Notes under the pieces: model-generated
Database searches by the model: none
Told to the model about the DNA's origin: nothing
Seen by the model: the letters and a program-made list of their open reading frames with translations, nothing else
Made by a program: the position numbers and the translations under genes
Source of the DNA: a bacterium
GTDB taxonomy: Bacteria; Myxococcota_A; Bradymonadia; UBA7976; UBA1532
Assembly: GCA_030426085.1 (NCBI GenBank)
Contig: JAUHYW010000018.1
Span: 62,001-126,000, forward strand
Direction: 5' to 3'
DNA length: 64,000 nucleotides
Part shown: positions 19,101-27,896 of the stretch, piece after piece
How positions within the stretch are numbered: the first letter of the stretch is position 1
Layout: the number at the start of each line of letters is the position of its first letter

Positions 19101-21604
19101 ACCCAGATGTCGAGGTCGTCCTCGCTGACCGTGATGCCGGTGATGTAGTCGTTGGTGATGCCCGCCACGTCGATCTGGGTGGTGGTGAGCACCGCCCCGT
19201 CGGCCGGGGTCTCGATGTGGATGACCGGGGCCCCCGCGTCGCGGATGACCTCGACCCGGGCGAGGCCCACGTTGCCGAAGGTATCGGTGACGACGGCGGT
19301 GATGACGTTGAGCCCCTCTTCGAGCGAGACGCCGTCCACCGCGAAGGCGCCGTCGACGACCTCGACCTCGACCCCGTTGACCTCGACCCGCTCGACGTCG
19401 GCCCCTTCGACCCGGCCCCGCACGTCGACCTGCGCGTCGCCGGTGTTCAGGCCGTCCTCCGGGGCGTCGATGAAGATGCCCGCCGGGGTGCTGTCGACGA
19501 AGACCTCGACGGTGGCCCGGCCCACGTTGCCCACCCCGTCGGTGGCCACCGCCTCGACCGTGTTGGCCCCCTCCTCGAGCTCGATGTCGGCCACCCAGGC
19601 GTTGCCCTCGACCGTGGCCTCGACCCCGGCGACGACCACCGTGGCCTCGCGGTCGTTGACCGATCCGGTGGCCCGCACCGTGCGCCGGATGAGGTTCGAC
19701 CCGTCGGCCGGCACGGTGATGAGCACGACCGGCGGGGTCGAGTCGCGCATGACCGTGATGGCGGCGACGGACACGTTGCCGGCGACGTCGGTGGCGGTCG
19801 CGGCGACGCCGTTGTTGCCTTCGGCCAGGGGCACGTCGACCGCGAAGGCGCCGTCGGCGACCGGGGCCGGGATGCCGTTGACCTCGACGGTGGCGTCGGG
19901 GTCGTCGACGGTGCCTTCGACCCGGATGACATCCGACCCGACGACCGCGCCGTCGGCCGGGGCGGTGATGGCCACCGCCGGCGGCGTCAGATCGCGGGTG
20001 ACCGTGATCCGGGCCTCGGCGGCGTTGCCCACCGCGTCGGTGGCGGTGGCGATGATGGCGTTGTCGCCCTCGGCGAGCGGCACGGTGGCGGTGAAGGCGA
20101 GCCCGTCCAGCGCGGCGGCGACCCCGTTGACCGTCACCGTGGCGTCGGGGTCGTCGACGGTGCCCTGCACCTCGACCGCGTCGGCCCGGGTCCGCAGCCC
20201 GTCGGCCGGCGCGGTGATGGCGACCGCCGGCGGGCCCGAGTCGCGGGTCACGGTGATCTGCGCGGTGGCTTCGTTGCCCAGCGCGTCGGCGGCGGTGGCG
20301 GTGATCGGGTTGTCCCCGTCGGCCAGGGGCACGGTCGCGGCCCAGGTGCCGTTGGCCAGCACCGGCGCGGGCACCCCGTTCACGCTCACCGTCGCCGCTC
20401 TGTCGTCCACCGTGCCCCGGATCTCGACCTCGAGCGCGGCGATGACCGCGCCGTCGGCGGGGGATGTGATGGCGACCGTCGGCGGGGTGCCATCCCGGAT
20501 GACATCGACCCGGGCGCTGCTCTGGTTGCCGTTGGCGTCGGTGGCGGTGGCCACGATGGCGTTGTCGCCCTCGGCGAGCGGCACGGTCGCGGTGAACCCG
20601 CCGTCGGCGACCGCCGCCTCGACGCCGTTCACGCTGACCGTCGCCGCCGGATCGTCGATGGTGCCGACGACCTCGATCGTCGCGTCGGCGGTGACCGCGC
20701 CGCCCTCGGGGGCGGTGATGGCGATGGCCGGGGCGTCGGCGTCCCGGGTGATCGTGACGCTGTCGCTGGCCGCGTTGCGCGCCGGATCGCGGGCGGTGGC
20801 GGTGATGACGTTCTCCCCGTCGGCCAGGGCGACGACGAGACTGAACCCGCCGTCGGCCACCGCGGCGGCGACGCCGTTGACGACGACCACCGCGGTCGGA
20901 TCGTCCACCGTGCCCCGGACCTCGATCTGCGCGTCGCGCACCGAGGCCCCGTCGGGCGGATCGGTGATGGCGACGACCGGCGGGGTGCTGTCGAGGGTCA
21001 CGGTGATCCGGGCCTCGGCCACGTCTTCGCCGCGGGTGGCGATCGCGGCGATCGCGTTCGGGCCTTCTTCGAGCGGCACGTCCGCTGCGAAGGTGCCATC
21101 GGGGGCCGGCTCGATCGCTTCGCCAGCGACGGTCAGCCCGTCGACCGGCAGCGCGACCCGGCCGGTCACCGGCAGCGGGCTCGTCGAGACGAGCGCCCCG
21201 TCCGCCGGCTGGAGGATCACGACCGCCAGCTCGGGCAGGGCCATGTCGACCACGGCGTCGATCTCGGCGTCGACCGCCGCGTCGACGGTCACATCGGGCG
21301 CCGCGTCGGGGATGGCATCCGGCGCGGCGTCGGGGATGGCATCGGGCTCAGCGTCGGCGATGGCGTCCGGCGCGGCGTCGGCGGTAGCGTCGGCGGTGGC
21401 GTCGGGCGCGGCGTCGATGTCGGCGTCGGGCGCGGCGTCGGGGGCTCCGTCGGGCTCGACTTCGAAGTCCCCCGATCCGTCGAGCCGGTCGGCGTCGATC
21501 ACCGCGTCGGCCGCGCCGTCGGCCGGCGGCGGCTCGTCGGGCTGATCGTCGCAGGCGAAGGCCAGGCAGGCGATCAGCAGCCATGCGCGCTTCGGACCCT
21601 TCAT
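16175..21604 (-). CDS. Multidomain cysteine-rich lipoprotein (copy 1, 9 Ig-like units)
   Basis: This is a 1809-aa lipoprotein. Two adjacent ATGs (21607, 21604) follow a GGGGGAC ribosome-binding site; 21604 has the better spacing. The lipobox is LAFA-C, then DDQ, then a DAAPDA/DAIPDA low-complexity tether. Nine Ig-like units follow, each with a (P)PxVAIT(A/S)PADG opening, VNGV centre and A(x)DAxGN close. After them come two Big_1-like domains, a regulatory-like domain, a Pro-rich linker, a cysteine-rich section (CDNGNPCETGSC type units) and the same C-terminal domain as its paralogue (CCNSDTGEF, VCPGVNATPARL, ending FTYERVLYAG). Ig units 2-6 (about 19745-20990) have no counterpart in the 10743-15038 copy, so this copy expanded, or the other shrank, by five units. 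No enzymatic residues are seen; a surface scaffold role is inference. Confidence 0.93.
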   Translation of the reverse strand: MKGPKRAWLLIACLAFACDDQPDEPPPADGAADAVIDADRLDGSGDFEVEPDGAPDAAPDADIDAAPDATADATADAAPDAIADAEPDAIPDAAPDAIPDAAPDVTVDAAVDAEIDAVVDMALPELAVVILQPADGALVSTSPLPVTGRVALPVDGLTVAGEAIEPAPDGTFAADVPLEEGPNAIAAIATRGEDVAEARITVTLDSTPPVVAITDPPDGASVRDAQIEVRGTVDDPTAVVVVNGVAAAVADGGFSLVVALADGENVITATARDPARNAASDSVTITRDADAPAIAITAPEGGAVTADATIEVVGTIDDPAATVSVNGVEAAVADGGFTATVPLAEGDNAIVATATDANGNQSSARVDVIRDGTPPTVAITSPADGAVIAALEVEIRGTVDDRAATVSVNGVPAPVLANGTWAATVPLADGDNPITATAADALGNEATAQITVTRDSGPPAVAITAPADGLRTRADAVEVQGTVDDPDATVTVNGVAAALDGLAFTATVPLAEGDNAIIATATDAVGNAAEARITVTRDLTPPAVAITAPADGAVVGSDVIRVEGTVDDPDATVEVNGIPAPVADGAFAVDVPLAEGNNGVAATATDVAGNVSVAAITVMRDSTPPVVLITVPADGSNLIRRTVRATGSVNDREATVVVAGVEATVEGNAWVADIELEEGANTVEAVATDGVGNVGRATVEVFVDSTPAGIFIDAPEDGLNTGDAQVDVRGRVEGADVERVEVNGVEVEVVDGAFAVDGVSLEEGLNVITAVVTDTFGNVGLARVEVIRDAGAPVIHIETPADGAVLTTTQIDVAGITNDYITGITVSEDDLDIWVNGQPAVVLNRTFTLSDLLLQRGPNTITVEAEDRAGNRSSKSIEVTVVDEAGQRLVLISGQSQGARQGDPVQDPLVVSLLDENGNPVPESPVTFTVVRGDGALDAFPETGRELVVQTDDNGLAAVNFTPGGRAGAGSHRVVATAPGFLGRVEFCTSVYPDDAVQVVAVAGENQMGQTGAALPEAFVALVTDAAGNPVPFTPVTFTALDGGGAFAGEGSVVVETDRDGLARAALTLGPAGGRNAAQATIEALEDPAEQAATFHADAFPPGERAATRVVGQVLDNQDTPIPGVTAWIRLDDGPIISDIADEQGRFAIADAPIGAVHLVIEGETALRDGTWPRLTYDIITVAGVDNDIGGPIYLPELAPENTAEVGGDADVTIAMDGVEGATLTVFANSVTCLDGSSECAITWSQVRGERVPDPAPMGSTFDMVATLQPPGVRFDPPARLCVPNRGNPAGYQQEMFAYDHDLGDWVGIGTGTVTPDGQQICSDSGFGLHKSGWHGTPPPPPPPKCPSNCDNGNPCETGSCKDGQCVYEPKGEGTRCDDGSGCGEATCDANGACVFQSKEENGTECDDNDECTQSSTCQNGACEGADPLECDDEEDCTEDSCDPLQGCLNQPKAEGASCEPSGGRDDSRCVEDYTCQGGACNPKEVECEQDDNPCTEHRCEETGRPPGRGPGTRCTPEPVNEGDACGDSAEGDEQCGQYVCTEGECAPDDGQGDTEGQECDDEDECTEEDRCQNGECKGDPRDLEKVEGGVQIDFSRPVDRIADTMERLINRVPFLQANFGTGGAFGIKASKEDCCNSDTGEFVEFGKVTGTASFGVNAAIVGTLPGLGILQNFEEEIGDNSVSFTIQVGILADLGIGLTGEVKNSENQCVGEGSCTEVGGKIELSGGLRASVVVQACVEIGFFSVEVCPGVNATPARLIATARGSCYLQFGECGGGDPCSFQFGELKFVMEVSYLFGAFTYERVLYAG
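19745..20990 (-). repeat. Five tandem ~249-bp Ig-like units unique to one lipoprotein copy
   Basis: Five head-to-tail units of about 83 codons, each beginning with the PP(A/T/V)VAIT motif and ending in a VTRD-like strand, lie inside the gene at 16175-21604. The flanking units have direct equivalents in the paralogue at 10743-15038, but these five do not, which marks the array as the site of expansion or loss. Confidence 0.8.
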
Positions 21605-21642
21605 CATCGTCCCCCGCGGGTTCGTATCCATCGATCGCCTCA

Positions 21643-24600
21643 TCACTCGACCCCGATCGGGCCGTCGGGAAAGCCCGGGTCGTCGTCTTCGATCGGCTCG
21701 CGTCTGATCTCGACCGTCGAGGTGCCGGTGCGGCCGGAGTAGCCCTCGATGAAGAGATAATACGTGCCCGGCTCCAGCGCCCGGGTGATCCGGGACAGGA
21801 GCCCGTTGCCGCCGTCGTCGTCGCACGCGACCGTCACGTCGAACAGCTCGCCGTCGCACGGCTGGCGGAGGTACATCTTCGTGTCGTGGTCGGCCGCGAC
21901 GATCTCGATGTCGATCTGGGTCGGCTGGTCGACGTCGAAGGCGATGATCCGCTCGGGGCCGGTGGAGCTGCCGCAGGTGCTGTCGTAGACGTCGGGCAGG
22001 CCCCGGTTGTCGATCTGGAATCGGGTGACCGCGCCCCCCGGATCGAGGATCAGGTCGTCGCGCAGCTCGCAGACGGCCGGGCGGCGGCAGCGCCCCTCGC
22101 GCACGTTCAGCACCGCCTCGCCGGCGCCCGATCCCACCCCGTCGAGGATGACGTAGTAGGTCTCACCGGCCCGGGCGGCGAGGCTGACCGCGCTGTCAAA
22201 CGGCGACGACAGGTCGATGTCGTTGTCGTCGGCGCAGGTGAGGGGGGCCGCCTCGCCGCAGGGCGAGCCGGTGACCGACAGCACCGCGTCGAAGGCCGAC
22301 CCCTCGGTGGTCAGGCACAGCTCGCTGTCTTCGGCCGGGGTCAGGCTGAACACCGCCTCGGGGCCGCTGTCGGCCGGCACGCAGATCGGCTCGAAGCGGG
22401 CCGGGGCGCCGGCGGTGTCGGCGAAGTACTGGCCCACGGCGGCCTCGATGGGGATGGGATCGGCGCAGGTGCCCGACACCGGGGCCGACTCGCAGCCCCC
22501 GGCCACGCAGCGCTCGCCGGCCCGGCACTCGCCGTCGTCGGCGCAGGCCACCGCGCAGCCGCCGGCCACGCAGGTCTCGCCGAGGCCGCAGTCGGCGTTC
22601 TCTTCGCACGGCGGGCGGCAGGGGCCGTCGCTGACGGTGAGGGTGTAGGCCCCCCGGGCGAAGCCGAAGCCGTCGACGAAGACGTAGTAGTCCTGCCCGG
22701 CCACCGCCTGCACCGTCGCCGCCGAGGCCACCCCCGCGGCGAGGCCCGGCGCGTCGTCGTTGCACGCCACCTGGGCGCTGCCCGAGGTGCAGATCCCGGC
22801 CCGGACGTGCAGCACGGTGTCGTGCAGCGTGCCGTCGAGGTTGAAGCACACCGGCCCCGACGTCTCGGGGCGGAAGACGTAGACGTCCTCGACGCTGGCC
22901 GCCCCCCCGCCGCAGACGGCGCCGAAGACGGCCTCTCCGTTCTGGCGGGTGTTGCCTTCGATGATACCGAAGTCATCGATGGGCATGGGATCGGCGCAGC
23001 CACCCAGATCGGGGGCCTCGACGCACGCCTTGGCGATGCACCGGGTGCCTTCGGGGCAGTCATCGTCGGCGTAGCACGCGCCCTCGCCGAAGTCGCACGG
23101 GCCCTCGCTCATCGCCAGCGCGATGTCGCCGGTCCCGCCCTGAGTGCCGTCGACGAGCACGTAGTAGGTCTCCCCGGCGGCCGCGTCGAGCTCGACCCGC
23201 GACTGGCGGCGGTTGCTCGACGCGTCGTCGTCGTTGCACGCCACCTCGGACAGCAGATCGTCGCACAGCCCGCGCCGCACCGAGAGCACCGTGTCGAAGT
23301 TCGACGCCAGCGTGTCGAGGCAGATCGGGCCGTCCACCTCGGGGGTCACCGCGAAGATGCGCTCGGGGCCGTCGAGGTCGAGGCCGCAGCCCGCGGTGTG
23401 CAGGGCGAGCGCGTCCCGGTTGCTGGCCTCGTAGACCCCCGGCTCGTCGAGCATCGTCGGCGTGGCGCAGGGGTCGACGATGCACACGCCGTCGAGGCAC
23501 AGCTCGTCGTCGAGGCAGTCGGCGTCGAAGTCGCAGGTCGGCGGCTCACCGCACACCCCGCGGGAGACCGTCAGTTCGAACCCGCCAGCGTCGCCGGGGA
23601 AGAAGCTGTCGACCAGCACGAAGTAGGTCGCGCCCTGCACCGCGTCGAACGACGCCTCGGGCGACCCCTCGACGCCCTCCGCGCACACCAGGGTGGTCTC
23701 GTCGTCGGCGCAGACCGCGCGCACCGAGACCGTGGGGGCGAAGTCCGCGTCGATCACCGCCGCGCAGTGGGGGCCGTCCCGCTGCGCCACGTAGGCGAAG
23801 ACCTGCTCCGGGCTGTCGCCCCCGAGCCCGCACGCCGGCTGGTGCTCGGCGTCGGCGAAGATGGTGGTGCCGAGCACCGGATCGCGGTCGATGGGCAGCG
23901 GCTCGGCGCAGGTGCCGATGGGCACGTCGGGGATGCACCGCAGGTTGCGGCAGACGAGCCCGCCGCCGATCTCGCCCTCGCCGCCGAAGTCGCAGTCGGC
24001 GTCCTCGAAGCACTCGGGCACGATGCAGGTGTTGTCCTGGCAGACGGCGCCCTCGAAGCAGTCGCCGTCGACCACGCACTCCGGCTCGCGGCAGGCGCCG
24101 AACTCGCAGACGTCGCCCGCGGGGCAGTCGCCGTCCACGTCGCACTCGGCGGGCCCGCACAGACCGTCGAAGCAGGCCAGCCCCGGCGGGCAGTCGAACG
24201 GCCCCTCGCAGAAGAACTCCTGGCCGCACTCGCCGAAGTCGACGCGCATGTCGAAGGTGCCCACGTCCTCGGCTTCGAGCCCCTCGACGTAGATGAAGTA
24301 CCGCTCGGGGGATCCGCCCTCGCCGAAGATCGGCAAGATCGTCAGATCGGAGAGCAGGCCGCCGGCGACCTCGCCGTCGTCGTTGCAGTCCAGCGTCGAC
24401 TCGAGCTCCCCGCACTCGACGAGCACCGACAGCGTCGTGTCGAAGTCGGCCCGGGTGATCTGCACGCAGTACGGGGCGGGGAAGGGGGGCTCGAAGACAT
24501 AGACCGACTCCGGACCCGCGCCGCCGCAGAAGCCCTCCACCTCGCTCGGGGCGCCGATGAGCGTGCCCCGCACCTCGGCGCCCGGCTCGATGAGCACCGG

Positions 24601-27600
24601 AGACTCACACACGCCGATCTCGCCGCCGCCCTCGACGCAGCGCCCGCCGATGCAGGCCAGCCCCTCGGCGCAGGGGAGCGCGTCGCCGTCGCACTCCGGC
24701 GGGCCGCAGACGTTGTCGACGCAGATGCCGCCCTCGCAGTCCAGGTCCTCGCGGCAGTCGCCCTCGACGCACGCCCCGTCGACGCACAGGTCGCCCTCGG
24801 GGCACTGCTCGTCGAAGCGGCAGCCGTCGGGATCACACCGGTTCCCGGTGCAGATGCCTGCCGGGCAGTCGCCGTCGGCCCGGCAGCCATCGGCGAGGCA
24901 GCGGTCGCCGATGCACAGACCCTCGGCGCAGTCTTCGTCGGCCCGGCAGCCATCGGCGAGGCAGCGATTGCCGATGCACAGGCCCTCGGCGCAGTCTTCG
25001 TCGGCCCGGCAGCCATCGGCGAGGCACACGGTGTCGATGCACAGGCCCTCGGGGCAGTCGTCGTCGGCCCGGCAGCGGCCGAGCTGGCAGGCGTTCTCGA
25101 AGCACAGCCCCTCGTCGCAGTCGGCGTCCTCCCGGCAGTCGGCCTCGACACAGCGCTGTTCGAGGCACAGCTCGGTCGCCGCGCAGTCGCCGTCGGCGGC
25201 GCACTGGGGCGGGGCGCAGCGGCCGGCGAGGCAGATGCGGCCTTCGGGACAGGCGGGGTCGGCGGCGCAGGCCGGCGCCGGGCGGCACAGGCCATCGAGG
25301 CACAGCTCGCCCGCGGCGCAGGCATCGTCGGCGGCGCAGGGGTCGGGGCAGGGGCCGTCGACGAGGCTCAGGGTGAAGCGGCCCTCCGAGCCGGCCGGGG
25401 CGTCGACGAAGACGAACCAGTCGGCGCCCGCCGGGCCGTCGAGCGTCAGGCCGGTGCCGGCCGGCGGACGGTCGGCGCAGGCGGCCTCGGTCGCGCCGTC
25501 GCCGCAGTCGGCGCGGGCGTGCAGGATCAGCGGGCCGTCGGCCTCGACCAGCCGCAGGCACTGCGGGCCGTCGGCCAGGGTGCGCGCGTAGACCTGCTCG
25601 GCGCCGTCGCCGCCGCACGAGCCCGCCTGGACCGCCGGCCCGCCGCGCAGGTCGCCTCGCAGGATGCCATCGGCGGGGAAGAGCGCCGCCGCCCGGCAGC
25701 TCGCCAGCGCCGGGTCGGGCACGCAGCGGTTGTCTTCGCACAGCTCGCCCGCCGCGCAGTCGGCGACCACCCGGCAGTCGGCCGCGGTGCAGGCGTTGGC
25801 CAGGCACAGCTCGCCGGCCGCGCAGTCGCCGTCGATCCGGCAGTCGGCCGCGGTGCAGGCGTTGGCCAGGCACAGCTCGTCGTCGGCGCACTCGCCGTCG
25901 ACCCGGCAGTCGCCGGGGGTGCAGGTGTTGCCCAGGCACAGCGCGCCGGCGCCGCAGTCGCCGTCGTCGAGGCAGTCACCGTCGACGCAGGTGTTGCGCA
26001 CGCAGTTCTCGTCGCCGGGGCAGTCGGCGGTGATCCGGCAGTCGGCGGGGGTGCAGTTGTTCGACAGGCACAGCTCGCCGTCGGCGCACTCGCCGTCGTC
26101 CCGGCAGTCGCCCGAGATGCAGGCCCGCGCGAGGCAGATCTGGCCCACCCGGCAGCCCGCGTCGTCCCGGCACTCGGCCTCTTCGCAGCGCTGGTCGAAG
26201 CACAGCGATCCGAAGCCGCAGTCGTCGTCGCCCCGGCAGCCGCCCGGCGTACAGTCATTGCCCAGGCACAGCACGCCGTCGGCGCAGTCGAGGTCTTCGA
26301 GGCAGTCGCCGTCGACGCAGGTGTTGCGGATGCAGCCCTCGCCGGGGGCGCAGTCGACGTCGATCCGGCAGTCGGCGACGGTGCAGGTCTGGTCGAGGCA
26401 CAGCTCGCCGTCGGCGCAGTCGGGGTCGACGAGGCAGTCGCCGTCGATGCAGGCGTTGCGGATGCAGGTCTGCCCGTCGTCGCAGTCGGCGGTGATCCGG
26501 CAGTCGGCGGGCGTGCACTGGTTGTCGAAGCACAGCGCGCCGTCGGGGCAGTCGGCGTCGGCCCGGCAGTCGGCGACGGTGCAGGTCTGGTCGAGGCACA
26601 GCTCGCCGTCGGCGCAGTCGGGGTCGGCGAGGCAGTCGCCGTCGACGCAGGCGTTGCGGATGCAGCTCTGCCCCGGGTCGCAGTCGGTCGCGTCGAGGCA
26701 GTCGCCCACCACGCAGGTGTTGCGGATGCACGACTCGCTCGCGCCGCACTCGGCGTCGCCCCGGCAGTCGGCCTCGACGCAGCGGTTCTCCAGGCACAGC
26801 GCGCCCGGCGGGCACTCGCCGTCCTGGCGGCAGTCGGCGGGGGCGCAGCTCAGGTCGAAGCACAGCTCGCCGTCGGGGCAGGCGGCGTCGTCCCGGCAGT
26901 CGCCGGGCACGCAGGCGTTGGCCTCGCACAGCGCGCCGGCCCCGCAGTCGGCGTCGGCCCGGCAGTCACCGGCGACGCAGCGATCGTCGAGGCACAGCGA
27001 TCCGGCGGGGCAGTCGGCGTCGGCCCGGCAGTCGGCCGGGGTGCAGGTATTGTCCAGACACAGCGATCCCGGATCACACTGCTCGTCGACCCGGCAGTCG
27101 CCCGGCGCGCAGCGGTTGTCCTCGCACAGCCCGCTGGGGCCGCAGTCGCCGTCGTCGAGGCAGTCGCCGACGAGGCAGGTGTTGCGCAGGCAGCGTTCGC
27201 CCGGGCCGCAGTCGAAGGCGTCCCGGCAGTCGGCCACCGCGCAGCGGCCGGCGAGGCACAGCGACCCGTCGCCGCAGGCGCCGTCGTCGGCGCAGGTGAT
27301 CCGGGCGCAGGCCCCGTCGATACACGGGCGATCGGCGGGGCAGGGGGTCTCGGCGTCGCAGGCGGCGGCCCGCAGGCAGACGCCGTCGCCGCACAGCCGC
27401 CCGGGGACGCAGTCGAAGTCCACCAGGCAGCCGGGGGCCGGTACGCAGGCGCCCTCGACGCAGATCTCGAAGTCGGCGCACTCGCCGTCGGCGACGCACG
27501 GGGGCGGGCCCCGGTCGACCTCGGCGTCGATGGCCGCGTCGGGCTCGGCGTCGATGGCCGCGTCGGGGCTGGCGTCCGGGGCCGCGTCGGGCCCGGCGTC

Positions 27601-27873
27601 GATGATGGCATCGACGGTGGCATCGGACATGGCATCCGGCGCGGCGTCCACGGTGACATCCGGCGCGGCGTCCACGGTGACATCCGGTGTGGCGTCGGGC
27701 ATGGGATCGGGCGCCATGTCGGGCGCCGCGTCCGGGCCGCCGTCGATCGCGCCGTCGACCGCCGCGTCGACCGTCGGCAGAGCCGCGTCGCCGCCGCCCC
27801 CGTCGTCGTCGCAGCCCCCCAGCGCCAGCGCCATCGCGACGATGAGCGGCGCTCCCCCGCGCAGCCTGATCAT
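21643..27873 (-). CDS. Cysteine-repeat lipoprotein with PPC-like domains
   Basis: This 2076-aa protein starts at ATG 27873, behind a GGGGGGAGG site. An alternative ATG at 27900 would overlap the upstream stop and add nine residues. The lipobox is ALGG-C, then DDD, then a DAAPDA-type acidic tether to about residue 120. Twenty-seven tandem units of about 21 residues follow (pattern CRxDxDCxxGxLCLxxxCxxxD), then a beta domain, then about eleven more such units, then a series of domains of about 130 residues resembling bacterial pre-peptidase C-terminal (PPC) domains, separated by further cysteine units. Their conserved features are (F)DTVLSV, CNDD, and G(E/Q)xYYVxVDG. The terminal PPC-like domain ends near EDDDPGFPDGPIGVE. 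Each 21-residue unit carries an even number of cysteines, consistent with disulfide-stapled rods. It lies 38 bp upstream of the 9-Ig-unit lipoprotein gene. Confidence 0.92.
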   Translation of the reverse strand: MIRLRGGAPLIVAMALALGGCDDDGGGGDAALPTVDAAVDGAIDGGPDAAPDMAPDPMPDATPDVTVDAAPDVTVDAAPDAMSDATVDAIIDAGPDAAPDASPDAAIDAEPDAAIDAEVDRGPPPCVADGECADFEICVEGACVPAPGCLVDFDCVPGRLCGDGVCLRAAACDAETPCPADRPCIDGACARITCADDGACGDGSLCLAGRCAVADCRDAFDCGPGERCLRNTCLVGDCLDDGDCGPSGLCEDNRCAPGDCRVDEQCDPGSLCLDNTCTPADCRADADCPAGSLCLDDRCVAGDCRADADCGAGALCEANACVPGDCRDDAACPDGELCFDLSCAPADCRQDGECPPGALCLENRCVEADCRGDAECGASESCIRNTCVVGDCLDATDCDPGQSCIRNACVDGDCLADPDCADGELCLDQTCTVADCRADADCPDGALCFDNQCTPADCRITADCDDGQTCIRNACIDGDCLVDPDCADGELCLDQTCTVADCRIDVDCAPGEGCIRNTCVDGDCLEDLDCADGVLCLGNDCTPGGCRGDDDCGFGSLCFDQRCEEAECRDDAGCRVGQICLARACISGDCRDDGECADGELCLSNNCTPADCRITADCPGDENCVRNTCVDGDCLDDGDCGAGALCLGNTCTPGDCRVDGECADDELCLANACTAADCRIDGDCAAGELCLANACTAADCRVVADCAAGELCEDNRCVPDPALASCRAAALFPADGILRGDLRGGPAVQAGSCGGDGAEQVYARTLADGPQCLRLVEADGPLILHARADCGDGATEAACADRPPAGTGLTLDGPAGADWFVFVDAPAGSEGRFTLSLVDGPCPDPCAADDACAAGELCLDGLCRPAPACAADPACPEGRICLAGRCAPPQCAADGDCAATELCLEQRCVEADCREDADCDEGLCFENACQLGRCRADDDCPEGLCIDTVCLADGCRADEDCAEGLCIGNRCLADGCRADEDCAEGLCIGDRCLADGCRADGDCPAGICTGNRCDPDGCRFDEQCPEGDLCVDGACVEGDCREDLDCEGGICVDNVCGPPECDGDALPCAEGLACIGGRCVEGGGEIGVCESPVLIEPGAEVRGTLIGAPSEVEGFCGGAGPESVYVFEPPFPAPYCVQITRADFDTTLSVLVECGELESTLDCNDDGEVAGGLLSDLTILPIFGEGGSPERYFIYVEGLEAEDVGTFDMRVDFGECGQEFFCEGPFDCPPGLACFDGLCGPAECDVDGDCPAGDVCEFGACREPECVVDGDCFEGAVCQDNTCIVPECFEDADCDFGGEGEIGGGLVCRNLRCIPDVPIGTCAEPLPIDRDPVLGTTIFADAEHQPACGLGGDSPEQVFAYVAQRDGPHCAAVIDADFAPTVSVRAVCADDETTLVCAEGVEGSPEASFDAVQGATYFVLVDSFFPGDAGGFELTVSRGVCGEPPTCDFDADCLDDELCLDGVCIVDPCATPTMLDEPGVYEASNRDALALHTAGCGLDLDGPERIFAVTPEVDGPICLDTLASNFDTVLSVRRGLCDDLLSEVACNDDDASSNRRQSRVELDAAAGETYYVLVDGTQGGTGDIALAMSEGPCDFGEGACYADDDCPEGTRCIAKACVEAPDLGGCADPMPIDDFGIIEGNTRQNGEAVFGAVCGGGAASVEDVYVFRPETSGPVCFNLDGTLHDTVLHVRAGICTSGSAQVACNDDAPGLAAGVASAATVQAVAGQDYYVFVDGFGFARGAYTLTVSDGPCRPPCEENADCGLGETCVAGGCAVACADDGECRAGERCVAGGCESAPVSGTCADPIPIEAAVGQYFADTAGAPARFEPICVPADSGPEAVFSLTPAEDSELCLTTEGSAFDAVLSVTGSPCGEAAPLTCADDNDIDLSSPFDSAVSLAARAGETYYVILDGVGSGAGEAVLNVREGRCRRPAVCELRDDLILDPGGAVTRFQIDNRGLPDVYDSTCGSSTGPERIIAFDVDQPTQIDIEIVAADHDTKMYLRQPCDGELFDVTVACDDDGGNGLLSRITRALEPGTYYLFIEGYSGRTGTSTVEIRREPIEDDDPGFPDGPIGVE
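24640..25350 (-). repeat. Second block of ~11 cysteine-rich coding repeats
   Basis: A second run of the same cysteine motif. The units around 24890-25020 (encoding CLADGCRADEDCAEGLCIG) repeat almost base for base with a period of about 63 bp, so this block too is recently amplified. Confidence 0.8.
25710..27490 (-). repeat. 27 tandem ~63-bp cysteine-rich coding repeats
   Basis: Units of about 63 bp encode the 21-residue cysteine motif in the gene at 21643-27873. I counted 27 consecutive units by their CxxxxxC openings. Two stretches of about 90 bp around 26360-26460 and 26570-26660 are nearly identical at the DNA level, pointing to recent duplication by unequal recombination. Confidence 0.85.
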
Positions 27874-27896
27874 CCTGGCCTCCCCCCGTGCGCCCA

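Noticed and set aside
24640-27490. CRISPR-like periodic repeats
   Set aside because: The 63-bp period is exactly 21 codons of an open cysteine-rich frame, with no constant repeat plus unique spacer structure and no cas genes.
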